From Paenibacillus sp. FSL R5-0623 (lineage in GTDB: Bacteria > Bacillota > Bacilli > Paenibacillales > Paenibacillaceae), in contig NZ_CP150233.1 in NCBI RefSeq assembly GCF_037974265.1, positions 1,364,001 to 1,428,000 of the forward strand: 64,000 nt of DNA, in the 5' to 3' direction. Under the pieces are notes generated by a model that worked only from the letters and a program-made list of their open reading frames with translations, was not told the DNA's origin and did no database searches. Shown in pieces: positions 53,873 to 63,551 of this stretch. The translations under genes were made by a program, and so were the position numbers. Positions within the stretch are counted from its first letter, which is position 1. Every line of letters starts with the position of its first letter.

Positions 53873-56800
53873 ATGAGACACATCGGATTACCTCCAAAAC
53901 AGGGTCTGTATGACCCGCAGTTCGAAAAAGACGCATGCGGAATGGGTTTTGTTGCCAACATCAAAGGAGTACCTTCACACGATATCGTTAGTCAGGCACT
54001 GACCATGCTCAGTAACATGGAGCACCGTGGAGGACAGGGAAGTGAGCCGAATTCCGGTGACGGAGCAGGTATCCTGATTCAGATTCCACATCGCTTTTTT
54101 GCAGAGGAAGCGAAACGCCTTGGTTTTGCATTGCCTGAACAGGGATTCTATGGCGTAGGTATGTTGTTCCTTTCCCAGGACCCTGCCATTCGCAGTGCGC
54201 ATGAAGAGAGCCTTAAGAAGATTATTGAAGAAGAAGGTCAGACGTTCCTGGGTTTCCGGGATGTTCCTACTTTTGATGAAATGCTTGGCCGTTCTGCGCT
54301 TGCAGCGAAACCTTATGTACGTCAGGTGTTCATTGGAAGATCCGCAGATGTGAAGGATGAGCTTGGATTCGAGCGTAAGTTGTATGTTATTCGCAGACGC
54401 GCTGAGCTGGCTATTCGTTATTCGGCAGATGAAGCAGAAGGTGGTTCGTTCTACCTTCCGAGCATGTCTTGTCGCAAAATTGTATATAAAGGCATGCTTA
54501 CAACTGAACAAGTTGGCGGGTTCTATCTGGATCTGCAGGAAGAACTCGTGGAATCGGCCATTGGACTTGTGCATTCCCGTTTCAGTACAAACACCTTCCC
54601 AAGCTGGGAACGTGCCCACCCGTATCGCTTCATGATCCACAACGGTGAGATCAACACGATGCGTGGTAACGTGAACTGGATGCATGCTAGACAGTCCTTG
54701 TTTGAGAGCGAGTTGTTTGGTAACGACATTGCTAAAGTGAAACCAGTCATCAATCCGGACGGTTCGGATACAGCCATGTTTGATAACACACTGGAGTTCC
54801 TGTATCTGAGCGGCCGTTCTCTGCCACACGTGGCGATGATGATGGTTCCTGAACCATGGAGCACAGATGAGGGCATGGACCCTGCCAAAAAAGCATTTTA
54901 TGAATATCACAGCACAATGATGGAGCCTTGGGATGGACCAGCAGCAATGGCCTTCACAGATGGTTTGCAAATTGGTGCAACACTTGACCGTAACGGTTTG
55001 CGTCCAGCTCGTTATTATGTAACCAAAGATGACCGTATTATCCTTTCCTCCGAAGTTGGGGTACTGGATATCGCGCCGGAGGAGATCCTGTACAAGGATC
55101 GTCTGCGTCCAGGTCGGATGTTGCTTGTGGATACACAAGAAGGCCGCATCATCGCGGATGAGGAAGTAAAAGCAATCATTGCAGCCGAGAATCCCTACCA
55201 GGATTGGCTTGATGAGCATTTGATGGATCTGAGCGAGTTGCCGGAAGCGCCGGAACTTCCTGATCCAAAACATGATAACGTGACCCAGCTTCAGCTGGCA
55301 TATGGTTATACATTTGAAGAACTGCGTAAAATCCTGGAGCCCATGGCAACAACAGGTATGGAAGCTACGGGTTCGATGGGTTATGATGCACCGCTGGCAG
55401 TGCTGTCGGATCGTCCGCAGCGCCTGTACAACTACTTTAAACAGATGTTCGCCCAGGTTACCAATCCACCAATCGATGCAATCCGTGAAGAGATTGTAAC
55501 GTCTACGGCAACAACCATTGGTCCTGAGCGTAACTTGCTGAACCCGGAACCGGAGAGCTGTCGCCAGATCCGTCTGGATACACCGGTATTATCCAATGAA
55601 GACTTTGCGAAGATTCGCCATGTGCGTCGCCCAGGCTTCCGCTCCATGACGATTCCAATCTTCTTCACCGCTGCGGAAGGAGCAGAAGGACTTCGCAAAG
55701 CGATGGATTTGCTCTTCGAAGCTGCAGACCGTGTCATCGACAAAGGTCATAACATTCTGATCCTGTCTGACCGTGGTGTGGACGCAGAGAATGCTGCCAT
55801 TCCTGCATTGCTTGCTGTAGCAGGTCTGCATCACCATCTGATTCGCCAGGGAACCAGAACCAAAGTCAGCATTATGCTCGAATCGGCAGAACCGCGTGAT
55901 ATTCACCACTACGCGTTGCTGCTGGGTTACGGTGTAAGTGCGGTGAACCCTTATCTGGCCTTTGAAACGCTGGATGACATGATTCAGCAAGGGTTGCTGC
56001 GTGGCATCTCGCATGAGAAAGCAGTGAAAAACTACATTAAAGCAGCTACCAAAGGCGTTACTAAAGTGTTGTCCAAAATGGGGATTTCTACGATTCAATC
56101 GTATCGTGGAGCTCAAATCTTCGAAGCGGTAGGTCTGAAATCAGACTTCGTTGACCGTTACTTTACCTGGACACCTTCCCGTATCGGTGGAATTGGGTTG
56201 GAAGAAGTGGCCGCCGAAGCGTTGACACATCATAACCGTGCCTTTACGGAAAAAGACGGTAATGATAAAGTATTGGATTCCGGTGGGGATTATCAATGGC
56301 GTAACGACGGAGAAGAGCATCTGTTCAATCCGCAAACCATTCATACCCTGCAACATGCAGTACGCACTGGGGATTACAAGCTGTATAAAAAATATTCCAA
56401 ACTTGTACAAGGTGAGAATGATCAACTGTTGACCATTCGCTCCATGCTGAAACTGAAACCGGTGGGAGCTTCCATTCCACTCGAGGAAGTTGAATCCGTA
56501 GAAGATATCATGCGTCGTTTCAAAACAGGTGCAATGTCCTTTGGTTCGATTAGTAAAGAGGCGCATGAAGATCTTGCCATTGCTATGAACCGTGTTGGAG
56601 GTAAATCCAATACCGGTGAAGGTGGAGAAGATCCGGCTCGCTTCATTAAAGATAGCAACGGGGATTCCCGTCGCAGTGCGATTAAACAGGTAGCATCCGG
56701 ACGTTTTGGTGTTACATCCAACTACTTGGTTAATGCCGATGAGATTCAGATTAAAATGGCTCAGGGAGCTAAACCAGGTGAAGGCGGACAGCTGCCAGGA

Positions 56801-58471
56801 CGTAAAGTGTATCCTTGGGTTGCTGAAGTCCGTGGATCTACACCGGGTGTAGGTCTGATCTCTCCACCACCGCATCACGATATCTACTCGATCGAAGATC
56901 TGGCAGAGTTGATCTATGACTTGAAAAATGCCAATCCGCGTGCTGAGATTAACGTGAAGCTTGTATCGGAAGTGGGCGTGGGTACCATTGCAGCTGGTGT
57001 AGCCAAAGGCCGTGCCGATATTATCCTCGTCAGCGGTTATGACGGTGGTACAGGTGCATCACCACAAGGTTCGATTCGCCATGCAGGTATGCCGTGGGAA
57101 CTAGGTCTTGCAGAGACACATCAAACGTTGATGCTGAACAATCTGCGTGACCGTGTTGTCCTCGAAACAGACGGCAAAATGCTTAACGGTCGTGACTTGG
57201 CGATTGCAGCCTTGCTTGGAGCAGAAGAGTATGGTTTCTCTACAGCACCGCTTGTTGCACTTGGCTGTATCATGATGCGTGTCTGTCAAATGGATACCTG
57301 TCCGGTTGGTGTAGCGACACAGAATCCGGAATTGCGTAAAAATTATATGGGTGATCCGGCTCATGTGGTTAACTTCATGCGATTTGTTGCTGAAGATGTG
57401 CGTGAGATCATGGCTGATCTTGGTTTCCGTACGATTCAGGAGATGGTCGGACGTACAGATTGCCTCGAAACGGTAGAAGCCGTAGATCACTGGAAGAAAA
57501 AAGGTGTGGATCTGTCTGTATTGCTGCACGTGCCTGAAATGCCGGAAGGCTCTGCACGTTACCGCACACAGCATCAGAATCACCAGTTGGAAGAAACGCT
57601 GGATATGCAACAATTGTTGCCACTGGCACAGTCTGCTATTGAATCCGGTCAACCGGTTGAAGCGGTACTTCCAATTACAAACGTTAACCGTGCAGTAGGT
57701 ACCATTTTGGGTAGTGAGATCACACGCAAATATGGTCTCGCAGGATTGCCTGAAGATACGGTTAAATTCAAATTTATCGGCTCTGCCGGACAAAGCTTTG
57801 GGGCCTTTGTACCTAAAGGTATGACCTTGACTGTTGAAGGGGATTCCAATGACTACGTTGGTAAGGGATTGTCCGGAGGTAAACTGATCGTGATGCCTTC
57901 CCCGAAAGCAACATTTGAGGCGGAAGATAACATCATTATCGGTAACACGGCTCTCTACGGAGCAACAAGCGGTGAAGCGTACATCCGTGGTATTGCGGGT
58001 GAGCGATTTGCTGTACGTAACTCGGGCGCCAAAGTAGTCGTTGAAGGTGTAGGCGACCATGGTTGTGAGTATATGACAGGTGGACGTGTCGTTGTACTGG
58101 GCGATACAGGTCGTAACTTTGCAGCAGGGATGTCCGGAGGTATTGCCTATGTGTATGATCCGGAAGGTACATTCCTGAAACGTTGTAATCTGGAAATGGT
58201 TCTTTTGGAGCGTATCGAAGATGTGGCCGAAAGTGCAGATCTGCGAGGCATGATTCAACGTCATGTTGCCAATACAGGAAGTGCTGTCGGTCAGCGTGTT
58301 CTGGATAACTGGCAAGATGCGCTGAATCAGTTCGTTCGGGTTATTCCGAAGGACTTCAAGCGTATGACAGAACAGATCGAACGGATTCAGGCAACAGGTT
58401 TGACTGGAGAAGCAGCGCTGCTTGCAGCGTTTGAAGCGAATATGCGTGAACTTGCACGTGCTGGAGGTTAA
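53873..58471 (+). CDS. gltB: Glutamate synthase, large subunit
   Basis: The 1532-residue product makes glutamate from glutamine and 2-oxoglutarate. The N-terminal class II glutaminase domain has the nucleophile Cys22 in [13 protein letters not shown], exposed after removal of a 21-residue propeptide. The FMN-binding synthase domain (about 850-1220) includes [10 protein letters not shown] and the iron-sulphur Cys cluster [15 protein letters not shown] (about 1132-1143). The C-terminal GXGXG helix domain (about 1290-1480) is complete. ATG 53873 follows AAAGG; the upstream in-frame part is not conserved-looking. A terminator follows directly, so the small subunit gltD is not in this operon. Confidence 0.97.
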   Translation: MRHIGLPPKQGLYDPQFEKDACGMGFVANIKGVPSHDIVSQALTMLSNMEHRGGQGSEPNSGDGAGILIQIPHRFFAEEAKRLGFALPEQGFYGVGMLFLSQDPAIRSAHEESLKKIIEEEGQTFLGFRDVPTFDEMLGRSALAAKPYVRQVFIGRSADVKDELGFERKLYVIRRRAELAIRYSADEAEGGSFYLPSMSCRKIVYKGMLTTEQVGGFYLDLQEELVESAIGLVHSRFSTNTFPSWERAHPYRFMIHNGEINTMRGNVNWMHARQSLFESELFGNDIAKVKPVINPDGSDTAMFDNTLEFLYLSGRSLPHVAMMMVPEPWSTDEGMDPAKKAFYEYHSTMMEPWDGPAAMAFTDGLQIGATLDRNGLRPARYYVTKDDRIILSSEVGVLDIAPEEILYKDRLRPGRMLLVDTQEGRIIADEEVKAIIAAENPYQDWLDEHLMDLSELPEAPELPDPKHDNVTQLQLAYGYTFEELRKILEPMATTGMEATGSMGYDAPLAVLSDRPQRLYNYFKQMFAQVTNPPIDAIREEIVTSTATTIGPERNLLNPEPESCRQIRLDTPVLSNEDFAKIRHVRRPGFRSMTIPIFFTAAEGAEGLRKAMDLLFEAADRVIDKGHNILILSDRGVDAENAAIPALLAVAGLHHHLIRQGTRTKVSIMLESAEPRDIHHYALLLGYGVSAVNPYLAFETLDDMIQQGLLRGISHEKAVKNYIKAATKGVTKVLSKMGISTIQSYRGAQIFEAVGLKSDFVDRYFTWTPSRIGGIGLEEVAAEALTHHNRAFTEKDGNDKVLDSGGDYQWRNDGEEHLFNPQTIHTLQHAVRTGDYKLYKKYSKLVQGENDQLLTIRSMLKLKPVGASIPLEEVESVEDIMRRFKTGAMSFGSISKEAHEDLAIAMNRVGGKSNTGEGGEDPARFIKDSNGDSRRSAIKQVASGRFGVTSNYLVNADEIQIKMAQGAKPGEGGQLPGRKVYPWVAEVRGSTPGVGLISPPPHHDIYSIEDLAELIYDLKNANPRAEINVKLVSEVGVGTIAAGVAKGRADIILVSGYDGGTGASPQGSIRHAGMPWELGLAETHQTLMLNNLRDRVVLETDGKMLNGRDLAIAALLGAEEYGFSTAPLVALGCIMMRVCQMDTCPVGVATQNPELRKNYMGDPAHVVNFMRFVAEDVREIMADLGFRTIQEMVGRTDCLETVEAVDHWKKKGVDLSVLLHVPEMPEGSARYRTQHQNHQLEETLDMQQLLPLAQSAIESGQPVEAVLPITNVNRAVGTILGSEITRKYGLAGLPEDTVKFKFIGSAGQSFGAFVPKGMTLTVEGDSNDYVGKGLSGGKLIVMPSPKATFEAEDNIIIGNTALYGATSGEAYIRGIAGERFAVRNSGAKVVVEGVGDHGCEYMTGGRVVVLGDTGRNFAAGMSGGIAYVYDPEGTFLKRCNLEMVLLERIEDVAESADLRGMIQRHVANTGSAVGQRVLDNWQDALNQFVRVIPKDFKRMTEQIERIQATGLTGEAALLAAFEANMRELARAGG

Positions 58472-58521
58472 TAACTTCCTTGTTCCAAGGTGGAAGTGCA
58501 TGAACAGGTTGTATTAAGAAT

Positions 58522-58569
58522 AATAGGAGCAATATGGTTGCCATTCCGGCATCATATTGCTCCTATTTT
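58522..58569 (+). terminator. gltB terminator
   Basis: AATAGGAGCAATATG (58522-58536) pairs perfectly with CATATTGCTCCTATT (58553-58567), followed by TTG. The 15-bp stem ends the gltB transcript. Confidence 0.88.
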
Positions 58570-58701
58570 GCTTTCGACAAAATTAGAACCCCTTCAAAAA
58601 ACGTTATCGCCATGAGACGACAACATCGAGGAACATTCTCAAGTATAATAAGGCTAGTTTTGGAGGGCAGGGAAAGTATAAAGATAAGAGAGGTTAGCGG
58701 A

Positions 58702-58857
58702 ATGAATATGAAGCATCCAAACAGGGACGATCGTAGGCCGACAGGTAAACAAGTCGAAGCAACCCAGATGGACATCATGAAGGTTTTACTGCAATGCGGA
58801 ATCGACCCGGAGCGTTGGAACCATTTCGTATCCTCCGTCAACAACAAGCGTCCTTGA
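58702..58857 (+). CDS. Small protein of unknown function, 51 residues
   Basis: A hydrophilic 51-residue protein, MNMKHPNRDDRRPTGKQVEA, ending in a helical part with IMKVLLQCGIDPERWNHFVS. AGAGAGGTTAGCGG precedes ATG 58702, whereas the longer in-frame region upstream is not protein-like. The family is not recognised. It is convergent with the XRE gene. Confidence 0.5.
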   Translation: MNMKHPNRDDRRPTGKQVEATQMDIMKVLLQCGIDPERWNHFVSSVNNKRP

Positions 58858-58895
58858 CACAATAGACAAGCATGGAATGAAAGGGAATTAAGACA

Positions 58896-58940
58896 CAAAA
58901 AAAGCCCAGAAGCCAGAGAGGTTATCTCTCGGGAACTGGG
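58896..58940 (-). terminator. XRE gene terminator
   Basis: On the minus strand CCCAG and GAGAG pair with CTCTC and CTGGG in a nested hairpin, followed by TTTTTTTG. It closes the minus-strand regulator gene. Confidence 0.8.
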
Positions 58941-58953
58941 TCCTCTTTCGGGT

Positions 58954-59322
58954 TTAGTCCATGCTGCGTTCCATTCGGACAAACGCAATAAAACGACGTG
59001 CCTCTTCTTCTGTTAAGGACTTCCCATCAATCATCAGATCGAAGCGTTCCAACACTTCCTTATCCGACAACTCCAAGGTATCCACGAATTCACGTACGTC
59101 CTCATCCATCACGACATCACTTTGCTTTGTACGTCCTATAAGATAATCAATAGACACCTCAAAGATGTCAGCAAGTCTCGTTAACACTTCGAAATCCGGT
59201 TTGCGACGGTTCTTCTCGTAGTGGGAGAGAGCAGCTCTGGTAATATGAATGGAGCTCGCAAGTTCTTCTTGAGTAAGTCCCCGCTGTTCCCGTAATTCAG
59301 CAATGCGATTTCCGTAGCTCAT
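58954..59322 (-). CDS. XRE-family transcriptional regulator
   Basis: The 122-residue protein has an N-terminal helix-turn-helix (about 6-62; LREQRGLTQEELASSIHITR, AALSHYEKNRRKPDFEVLTR) and a short acidic C-terminal helical domain (EEEARRFIAFVRMERSMD), similar to small chromosomal XRE repressors. GGGGGAAATAGCTT precedes the ATG. A GATAC-N5-GTATC palindrome 200 nt upstream is a likely operator, like those of Xre and ImmR-type repressors. Targets may include the divergent gene at 59671. Confidence 0.88.
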   Translation of the reverse strand: MSYGNRIAELREQRGLTQEELASSIHITRAALSHYEKNRRKPDFEVLTRLADIFEVSIDYLIGRTKQSDVVMDEDVREFVDTLELSDKEVLERFDLMIDGKSLTEEEARRFIAFVRMERSMD

Positions 59323-59512
59323 AAGCTATTTCCCCCTGAACGACATCAAATATATATTGAAACAATCCTGAGCCAAGTGTTTGATCAGGGCAGCTTTCCT
59401 GCAAAAGAGTAACTCCGCATGTGTTTCCTTTAACCCATTTCCATTTGTAAATAGGTCTGTCTAAGGACATCTCAAATTGTCGTAAATCAAAAGAACCATG
59501 TCCAAATACCGC

Positions 59513-59541
59513 TTGACATGATACGTATTGTATCGTAAATT
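59513..59541 (+). promoter_or_regulatory. Promoter with embedded GATAC-N5-GTATC operator
   Basis: TTGACA (59513-59518) and TAAATT (59536-59541) are spaced by 17 nt on the + strand. Between them GATACGTATTGTATC (59520-59534) is a 15-bp site of the Xre/ImmR operator type, positioned to block RNA polymerase. A half-site GTATC recurs at 59563-59567. Confidence 0.5.
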
Positions 59542-59670
59542 GGACGTATGGAGTTACAAAATGTATCATTTGGGATATTTTAAGTATCTCCTGGTTGCCT
59601 GGACCATATACCTGTGAGAAGGAAGTAGAGGCAGTCCATGTAGGCTAATCCATTCTAAAGGAATGAAACC

Positions 59671-60105
59671 ATGTATTCAATAATTCAGGAATGGGCTGAT
59701 ATGAAATTAAATGTCCATATGTACATTCAGGAGTTTCATGGGAAAATGGTAGACCGCAAAAGACGCCCTGTTCTGTTACTTGGAATGGACACGCAAGCAA
59801 TCACCTTCCTGAGCGACCTGAACTTGCCGGTATCATCAGAAATGCTCATAGGTTTGGATGTTGAAGATCAACATGTATGTGTACGACTTCACGCAAGGTT
59901 GCAATGGAAACAGCCCTTCGGTGAGCTCACAATGTATCATTCGAACTTGCATATTCAGCACGAACAGAAACTATATATAACTGGACAGTTAAACACAATG
60001 CTTACTGAAGTTCAGTTTCCCGCGGTTTCCCGTTTTCAGTATGAAAAGGCAACAGAACAAAAGGCTCTGCAGGAACCCTATCATTACATTGATTTCACCA
60101 TATAA
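59671..60105 (+). CDS. PilZ-like small protein, tentative
   Basis: The 144-residue product has a beta-barrel-like pattern (RRPVLLLGMDTQAITFLSDL, then VRLHARLQWKQPFGELTMYH) that recalls PilZ domains, but the c-di-GMP-binding RxxxR and DxSxxG residues are not clearly present. The position between an XRE regulator and an exopolysaccharide cluster would suit a role in surface polymer control. ATTCTAAAGGAATGAAACC precedes the ATG. It could be an unrelated hypothetical protein. Confidence 0.45.
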   Translation: MYSIIQEWADMKLNVHMYIQEFHGKMVDRKRRPVLLLGMDTQAITFLSDLNLPVSSEMLIGLDVEDQHVCVRLHARLQWKQPFGELTMYHSNLHIQHEQKLYITGQLNTMLTEVQFPAVSRFQYEKATEQKALQEPYHYIDFTI

Positions 60106-60260
60106 TTCCAAGTCGATTCTTAACATTTTCTGAACAAAACATGTACTTAACGCCATTTTACTATATTTCATAGCGTTATGCATTAGTTCTTTAACACCAA
60201 AAGCATTTGCGCAATGAATAAAGGGGCGAGGGGGCTCATACTATTTCAGGAAGTTTGGAT

Positions 60261-61019
60261 ATGGTTGAAATGCACTGCCACATATTATCCGGCCTAGATG
60301 ATGGTCCTGTTCGAATGGAGCAGTCCGTTGCAATGGCTGAGAAGGCGGCAGCCTCAGGAATTACCTCCATTATTGCTACTCCGCATCACCTGAACGGGCA
60401 ATACAACAATGAACCGATGGTGGTCAATCAGGCCGTGAACCTGCTTCACGCAGAACTTCGCAATCGCAACATTCGCCTGGAGATCCGTCCCGGACAGGAG
60501 ATCAGGGTGCATGACAACCTGATTGGAGACTTATATGCAGGAAAGTGCTGCACACTCGCCGGAAGTCGTTATATGTTGTTGGAACTTCCCTTTGGTCATA
60601 TTCCCTCACAGTTCCCCAGGATACTGCATGAATTACGAATAGCGGGAATTACCCCTATTATTGCTCATCCGGAACGCAATCGTGTCATTTTGAAGAAGCC
60701 AAAGTTGTTGGCTGATTACTTGAGTCAAGGCGGACTATGTCAGCTCACAGCTCAATCTTTCACTGGGCTTTTCGGACGGAAAGTTCGGCAGTGGTGTTTT
60801 CATTTTTGCAAAGAAAACGGGTTTCATTTCATTTCATCAGATGCACATGATACGTGCACAAGGACATTTGCCATAAGTGAAGGAGAGCGGGTCATCGAGC
60901 GTCGATTTGGAGCTGAAGCCGTTAAGAGGCTGGCAGAGAATGCGTCGCACATTCTATCGAATTCGTGTCTGGTTACAGAACGCTGGAAACCTCGCAAATG
61001 GCTACTGTCCATCTGGTAG
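60261..61019 (+). CDS. ywqE: Tyrosine-protein phosphatase, CpsB/CapC (YwqE) family
   Basis: The 252-residue PHP-type phosphatase has metal-binding motifs MHCHILSGLDDGP, TPHHLNG, IAHPERNR and SSDAHDT. It dephosphorylates the tyrosine kinase and its targets (encoded at 61788) in exopolysaccharide regulation. ATG 60261 is used; a TTG at 60255 is possible. The gene precedes kinase genes here, whereas in Bacillus subtilis ywqE follows ywqC and ywqD. Confidence 0.93.
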   Translation: MVEMHCHILSGLDDGPVRMEQSVAMAEKAAASGITSIIATPHHLNGQYNNEPMVVNQAVNLLHAELRNRNIRLEIRPGQEIRVHDNLIGDLYAGKCCTLAGSRYMLLELPFGHIPSQFPRILHELRIAGITPIIAHPERNRVILKKPKLLADYLSQGGLCQLTAQSFTGLFGRKVRQWCFHFCKENGFHFISSDAHDTCTRTFAISEGERVIERRFGAEAVKRLAENASHILSNSCLVTERWKPRKWLLSIW

Positions 61020-61051
61020 TTACATAGGATAGATCACAACGTATAGGAGGA

Positions 61052-61807
61052 ATGAAAGTGGAACTGAAAGGATATTTTCGACTCTTACAAAAGAAACTGT
61101 GGTTGATTGTTGCAATTGCTTTGATAGCCGGTGTGGGTGCAGGGGTCAAAAGCATTTTCTTCACACAGCCCATCTATGAGGCAAGTTCCAAATTGATCGT
61201 GAACCAGACCTCTAACGTTCAAGGCCAAGCGATGATGGACTTCAGCATGATTCAAACCAATATCAAACTCATTAACTCTTACAGAGAAATTATTAAATCT
61301 TCCGCCATTATGGATAAAGTCGCTACCACGTATCCAGACCTGGGCTTAACCTCTGCTCAGCTCATGAATAGCACCTCCGTCTCTACAGCCAGCGAATCCC
61401 AAGTGATGAGCATAACTGTACAAGGGACTACCTACGAAAAAGCCGCAAAAACGGTCAATGCCATCTCCAACGTGTTCCAATCTCAAATCCCCCTGATCAT
61501 GAAAATCGATAATGTGGCTATCCTCAGTGAAGCAAAAGTGGATAGTAACGCATCTCCAATCAATATGAAAACCACATTAAGCATCATTGTCAGTCTGTTC
61601 GCAGGTCTTGTGCTCGCGATTGCACTCGTATTCCTGATGGATTATCTGGATGACACATTCAAATCCGAAACTGAACTTGAAAAAGAGCTGGGCCTGCCTG
61701 TGCTTACAGTGATATCCAAAATGAAAAAAGATGATCTAAAAAATACGAAAAATTACGTATCTCAACAGAAAGTGGGGGATGGCAAATATGTCGCGGCTAA
61801 CCAATGA
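61052..61807 (+). CDS. ywqC: Chain-length determinant and kinase activator (Wzz/YwqC/CapA family)
   Basis: The 251-residue membrane protein has N-terminal (about 18-38) and C-terminal (about 176-197; LSIIVSLFAGLVLAIALVFL) membrane helices around an extracellular domain. The cytoplasmic C-terminal tail (DYLDDTFKSETELEKELG) activates the partner kinase. It regulates polymer length. TAGGAGGAATG precedes the ATG. It overlaps the kinase gene by 20 nt. Confidence 0.93.
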   Translation: MKVELKGYFRLLQKKLWLIVAIALIAGVGAGVKSIFFTQPIYEASSKLIVNQTSNVQGQAMMDFSMIQTNIKLINSYREIIKSSAIMDKVATTYPDLGLTSAQLMNSTSVSTASESQVMSITVQGTTYEKAAKTVNAISNVFQSQIPLIMKIDNVAILSEAKVDSNASPINMKTTLSIIVSLFAGLVLAIALVFLMDYLDDTFKSETELEKELGLPVLTVISKMKKDDLKNTKNYVSQQKVGDGKYVAANQ

Positions 61808-62465
61808 AAATAACAGTCTGGTGACCTATTTCAACTCCAAATCTCAAATCTCGGAGGGATACCGTAAATTACGGACGAACATCCAGTTCTCCTCAATCGA
61901 CAGTCATATCAAAAAAATCATGGTAGCTTCCGCTGAATCCGGCGAAGGCAAGACCACAACCATTAGCAACCTGGCGGTAACCTATGCCCAGGAAGGCAAA
62001 AAAGTTCTGCTGATCGATGCGGATCTGCGTAATCCTTCCTTGCACCAGGTGTTTTCCGTACCGAATCATATCGGTCTGAGTAGTGTGCTGTCTAATCAGT
62101 ACAGTGTGGAAGAAGTGCTTAGAGAGAGCTACATCGACAATCTCCAATTATTCACTTCTGGCCCAATTCCGCCGAATCCTTCCGAGATGATCGGTTCCAA
62201 CCGGATGAAAAGGCTGATTGAGAAGTTAGAGGATCAATATGATGTCATCATGTTTGATACACCGCCGGTGCTCGCGGTAACGGATGCACTCATTGTGAGT
62301 TCGCTGTGTGATGGTGTGCTGCTGGTCGTGAACTCGGGCAAGGTCAAGAAGGAACTGGTGAAGAAGACCAAGGCTGCTCTGGAGCATGTGAATGCACGAA
62401 TCCTGGGCGCAATTCTGAACAATATCAAAAACGTTGCAGTTCCGGTGGGCTACGGAGAGAAGTAA
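61788..62465 (+). CDS. ywqD: Bacterial tyrosine kinase (YwqD/CapB family)
   Basis: The 225-residue BY-kinase has Walker A (SAESGEGKTTTISNL), Walker A' (VLLIDADLRNP) and Walker B (VIMFDTPP) motifs. It autophosphorylates and phosphorylates sugar enzymes such as UDP-glucose dehydrogenase, with YwqC as activator. ATG 61788 follows GTGGGGGATGG; it overlaps ywqC. The C-terminal tyrosine cluster usual in this family is reduced to one Tyr near the end (VGYGEK). Confidence 0.92.
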   Translation: MSRLTNENNSLVTYFNSKSQISEGYRKLRTNIQFSSIDSHIKKIMVASAESGEGKTTTISNLAVTYAQEGKKVLLIDADLRNPSLHQVFSVPNHIGLSSVLSNQYSVEEVLRESYIDNLQLFTSGPIPPNPSEMIGSNRMKRLIEKLEDQYDVIMFDTPPVLAVTDALIVSSLCDGVLLVVNSGKVKKELVKKTKAALEHVNARILGAILNNIKNVAVPVGYGEK

Positions 62466-62648
62466 CCTCCATTCAATGCTCCCAAGTAAACAGGTAATGT
62501 CTACTGCACCTTTATCACTGTAGGCACTCGGTCATGCTGTGGGTTCAATGAACCTTAGACGTTAATCGTCGAAGGTATGACGTGAGGACGGGTTAGATGC
62601 CCTGGTTCAACTTTTATCAAACTAAAAAAAGAGGATAGGGTGGTATTT

Positions 62649-63551
62649 ATGAAAAAAGTGAGAAAAGCAATCATTCCTGCAGCTGGACTAGGTACACGAT
62701 TTTTGCCAGCCACAAAAGCGATGCCCAAAGAAATGCTCCCTATTGTGGACAAACCAACCATACAGTATATCGTTGAGGAAGCCATTGCCTCTGGAATCGA
62801 AGACATCATCATCGTAACCGGTAAAGGGAAGCGGGCAATTGAAGATCATTTCGACAACGCTTTTGAATTGGAACATAACTTGCTGGAAAAAGGGAAGCTG
62901 GGCCTGCTTGAAGAGGTTCGCAAATCCTCTAACGTGGATATCCACTACATAAGACAAAAAGAGGCCAAAGGACTTGGTCATGCTGTCTGGTGTGCACGTA
63001 ACTTTATCGGTGACGAACCTTTTGCCGTGTTGCTCGGAGATGACATCGTCGTATCGGAAGTTCCATGCACCAAACAATTGATTGATCAATATGATCAGGT
63101 TCAACATTCCATTGTTGGCGTACAAACCGTACTTGCTGAACAAACAGACAGATACGGCATTGTAGACCCGCTTCAATCGGATGGCCGTTTGACAGAGGTT
63201 CTCAGGTTCGTAGAGAAACCTGCCCAAGGCACAGCGCCTTCCAACCTGGCGATTATGGGGAGATACGTACTGAGTCCAGAGATTTTCGAACATCTGGAGC
63301 AACAAGAGATTGGTCAAGGGGGAGAGATTCAATTAACAGATGCGATTCAGCGCTTAAATGAGACACAAGGAGTGTATGCTTACGATTTCGAGGGAGTACG
63401 TTATGACGTGGGCGAGAAACTGGGATTCATTTTGACAACCATCGACTTCGCTCTGCAAAAGCAGGAACTTAGAATTCCAATGCTGCAAGCTCTGCAACAG
63501 ATTCTGGAAAAAGAGTCGGTAGAACATGTAGCCGGGGGGGAGTTTGAATGA
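62649..63551 (+). CDS. gtaB: UTP--glucose-1-phosphate uridylyltransferase
   Basis: The 300-residue nucleotidyltransferase makes UDP-glucose for exopolysaccharide and glycolipids. It has the signature [20 protein letters not shown] with [20 protein letters not shown], and a complete length. A 183-nt spacer after ywqD contains no gene but several small inverted repeats (such as GGTTCAATGAACC). ATG 62649 follows AGGGTGG. It overlaps the sugar transferase by 4 nt. Confidence 0.97.
   Translation: MKKVRKAIIPAAGLGTRFLPATKAMPKEMLPIVDKPTIQYIVEEAIASGIEDIIIVTGKGKRAIEDHFDNAFELEHNLLEKGKLGLLEEVRKSSNVDIHYIRQKEAKGLGHAVWCARNFIGDEPFAVLLGDDIVVSEVPCTKQLIDQYDQVQHSIVGVQTVLAEQTDRYGIVDPLQSDGRLTEVLRFVEKPAQGTAPSNLAIMGRYVLSPEIFEHLEQQEIGQGGEIQLTDAIQRLNETQGVYAYDFEGVRYDVGEKLGFILTTIDFALQKQELRIPMLQALQQILEKESVEHVAGGEFE

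Noticed and set aside
53975..55273. Minus-strand frame (432 codons) opposite gltB
   Set aside because: Same reason: mirror of conserved coding sequence with atypical composition.
57101..58501. Long minus-strand frame (466 codons) opposite gltB
   Set aside because: It lies entirely opposite the highly conserved C-terminal part of gltB, is rich in Cys, His and Thr, and has no start signal; it is a codon-bias shadow.
59297..59569. 90-codon minus-strand frame upstream of the XRE gene
   Set aside because: It overlaps the XRE start and the operator region, has an unusual composition and no ribosome-binding site.
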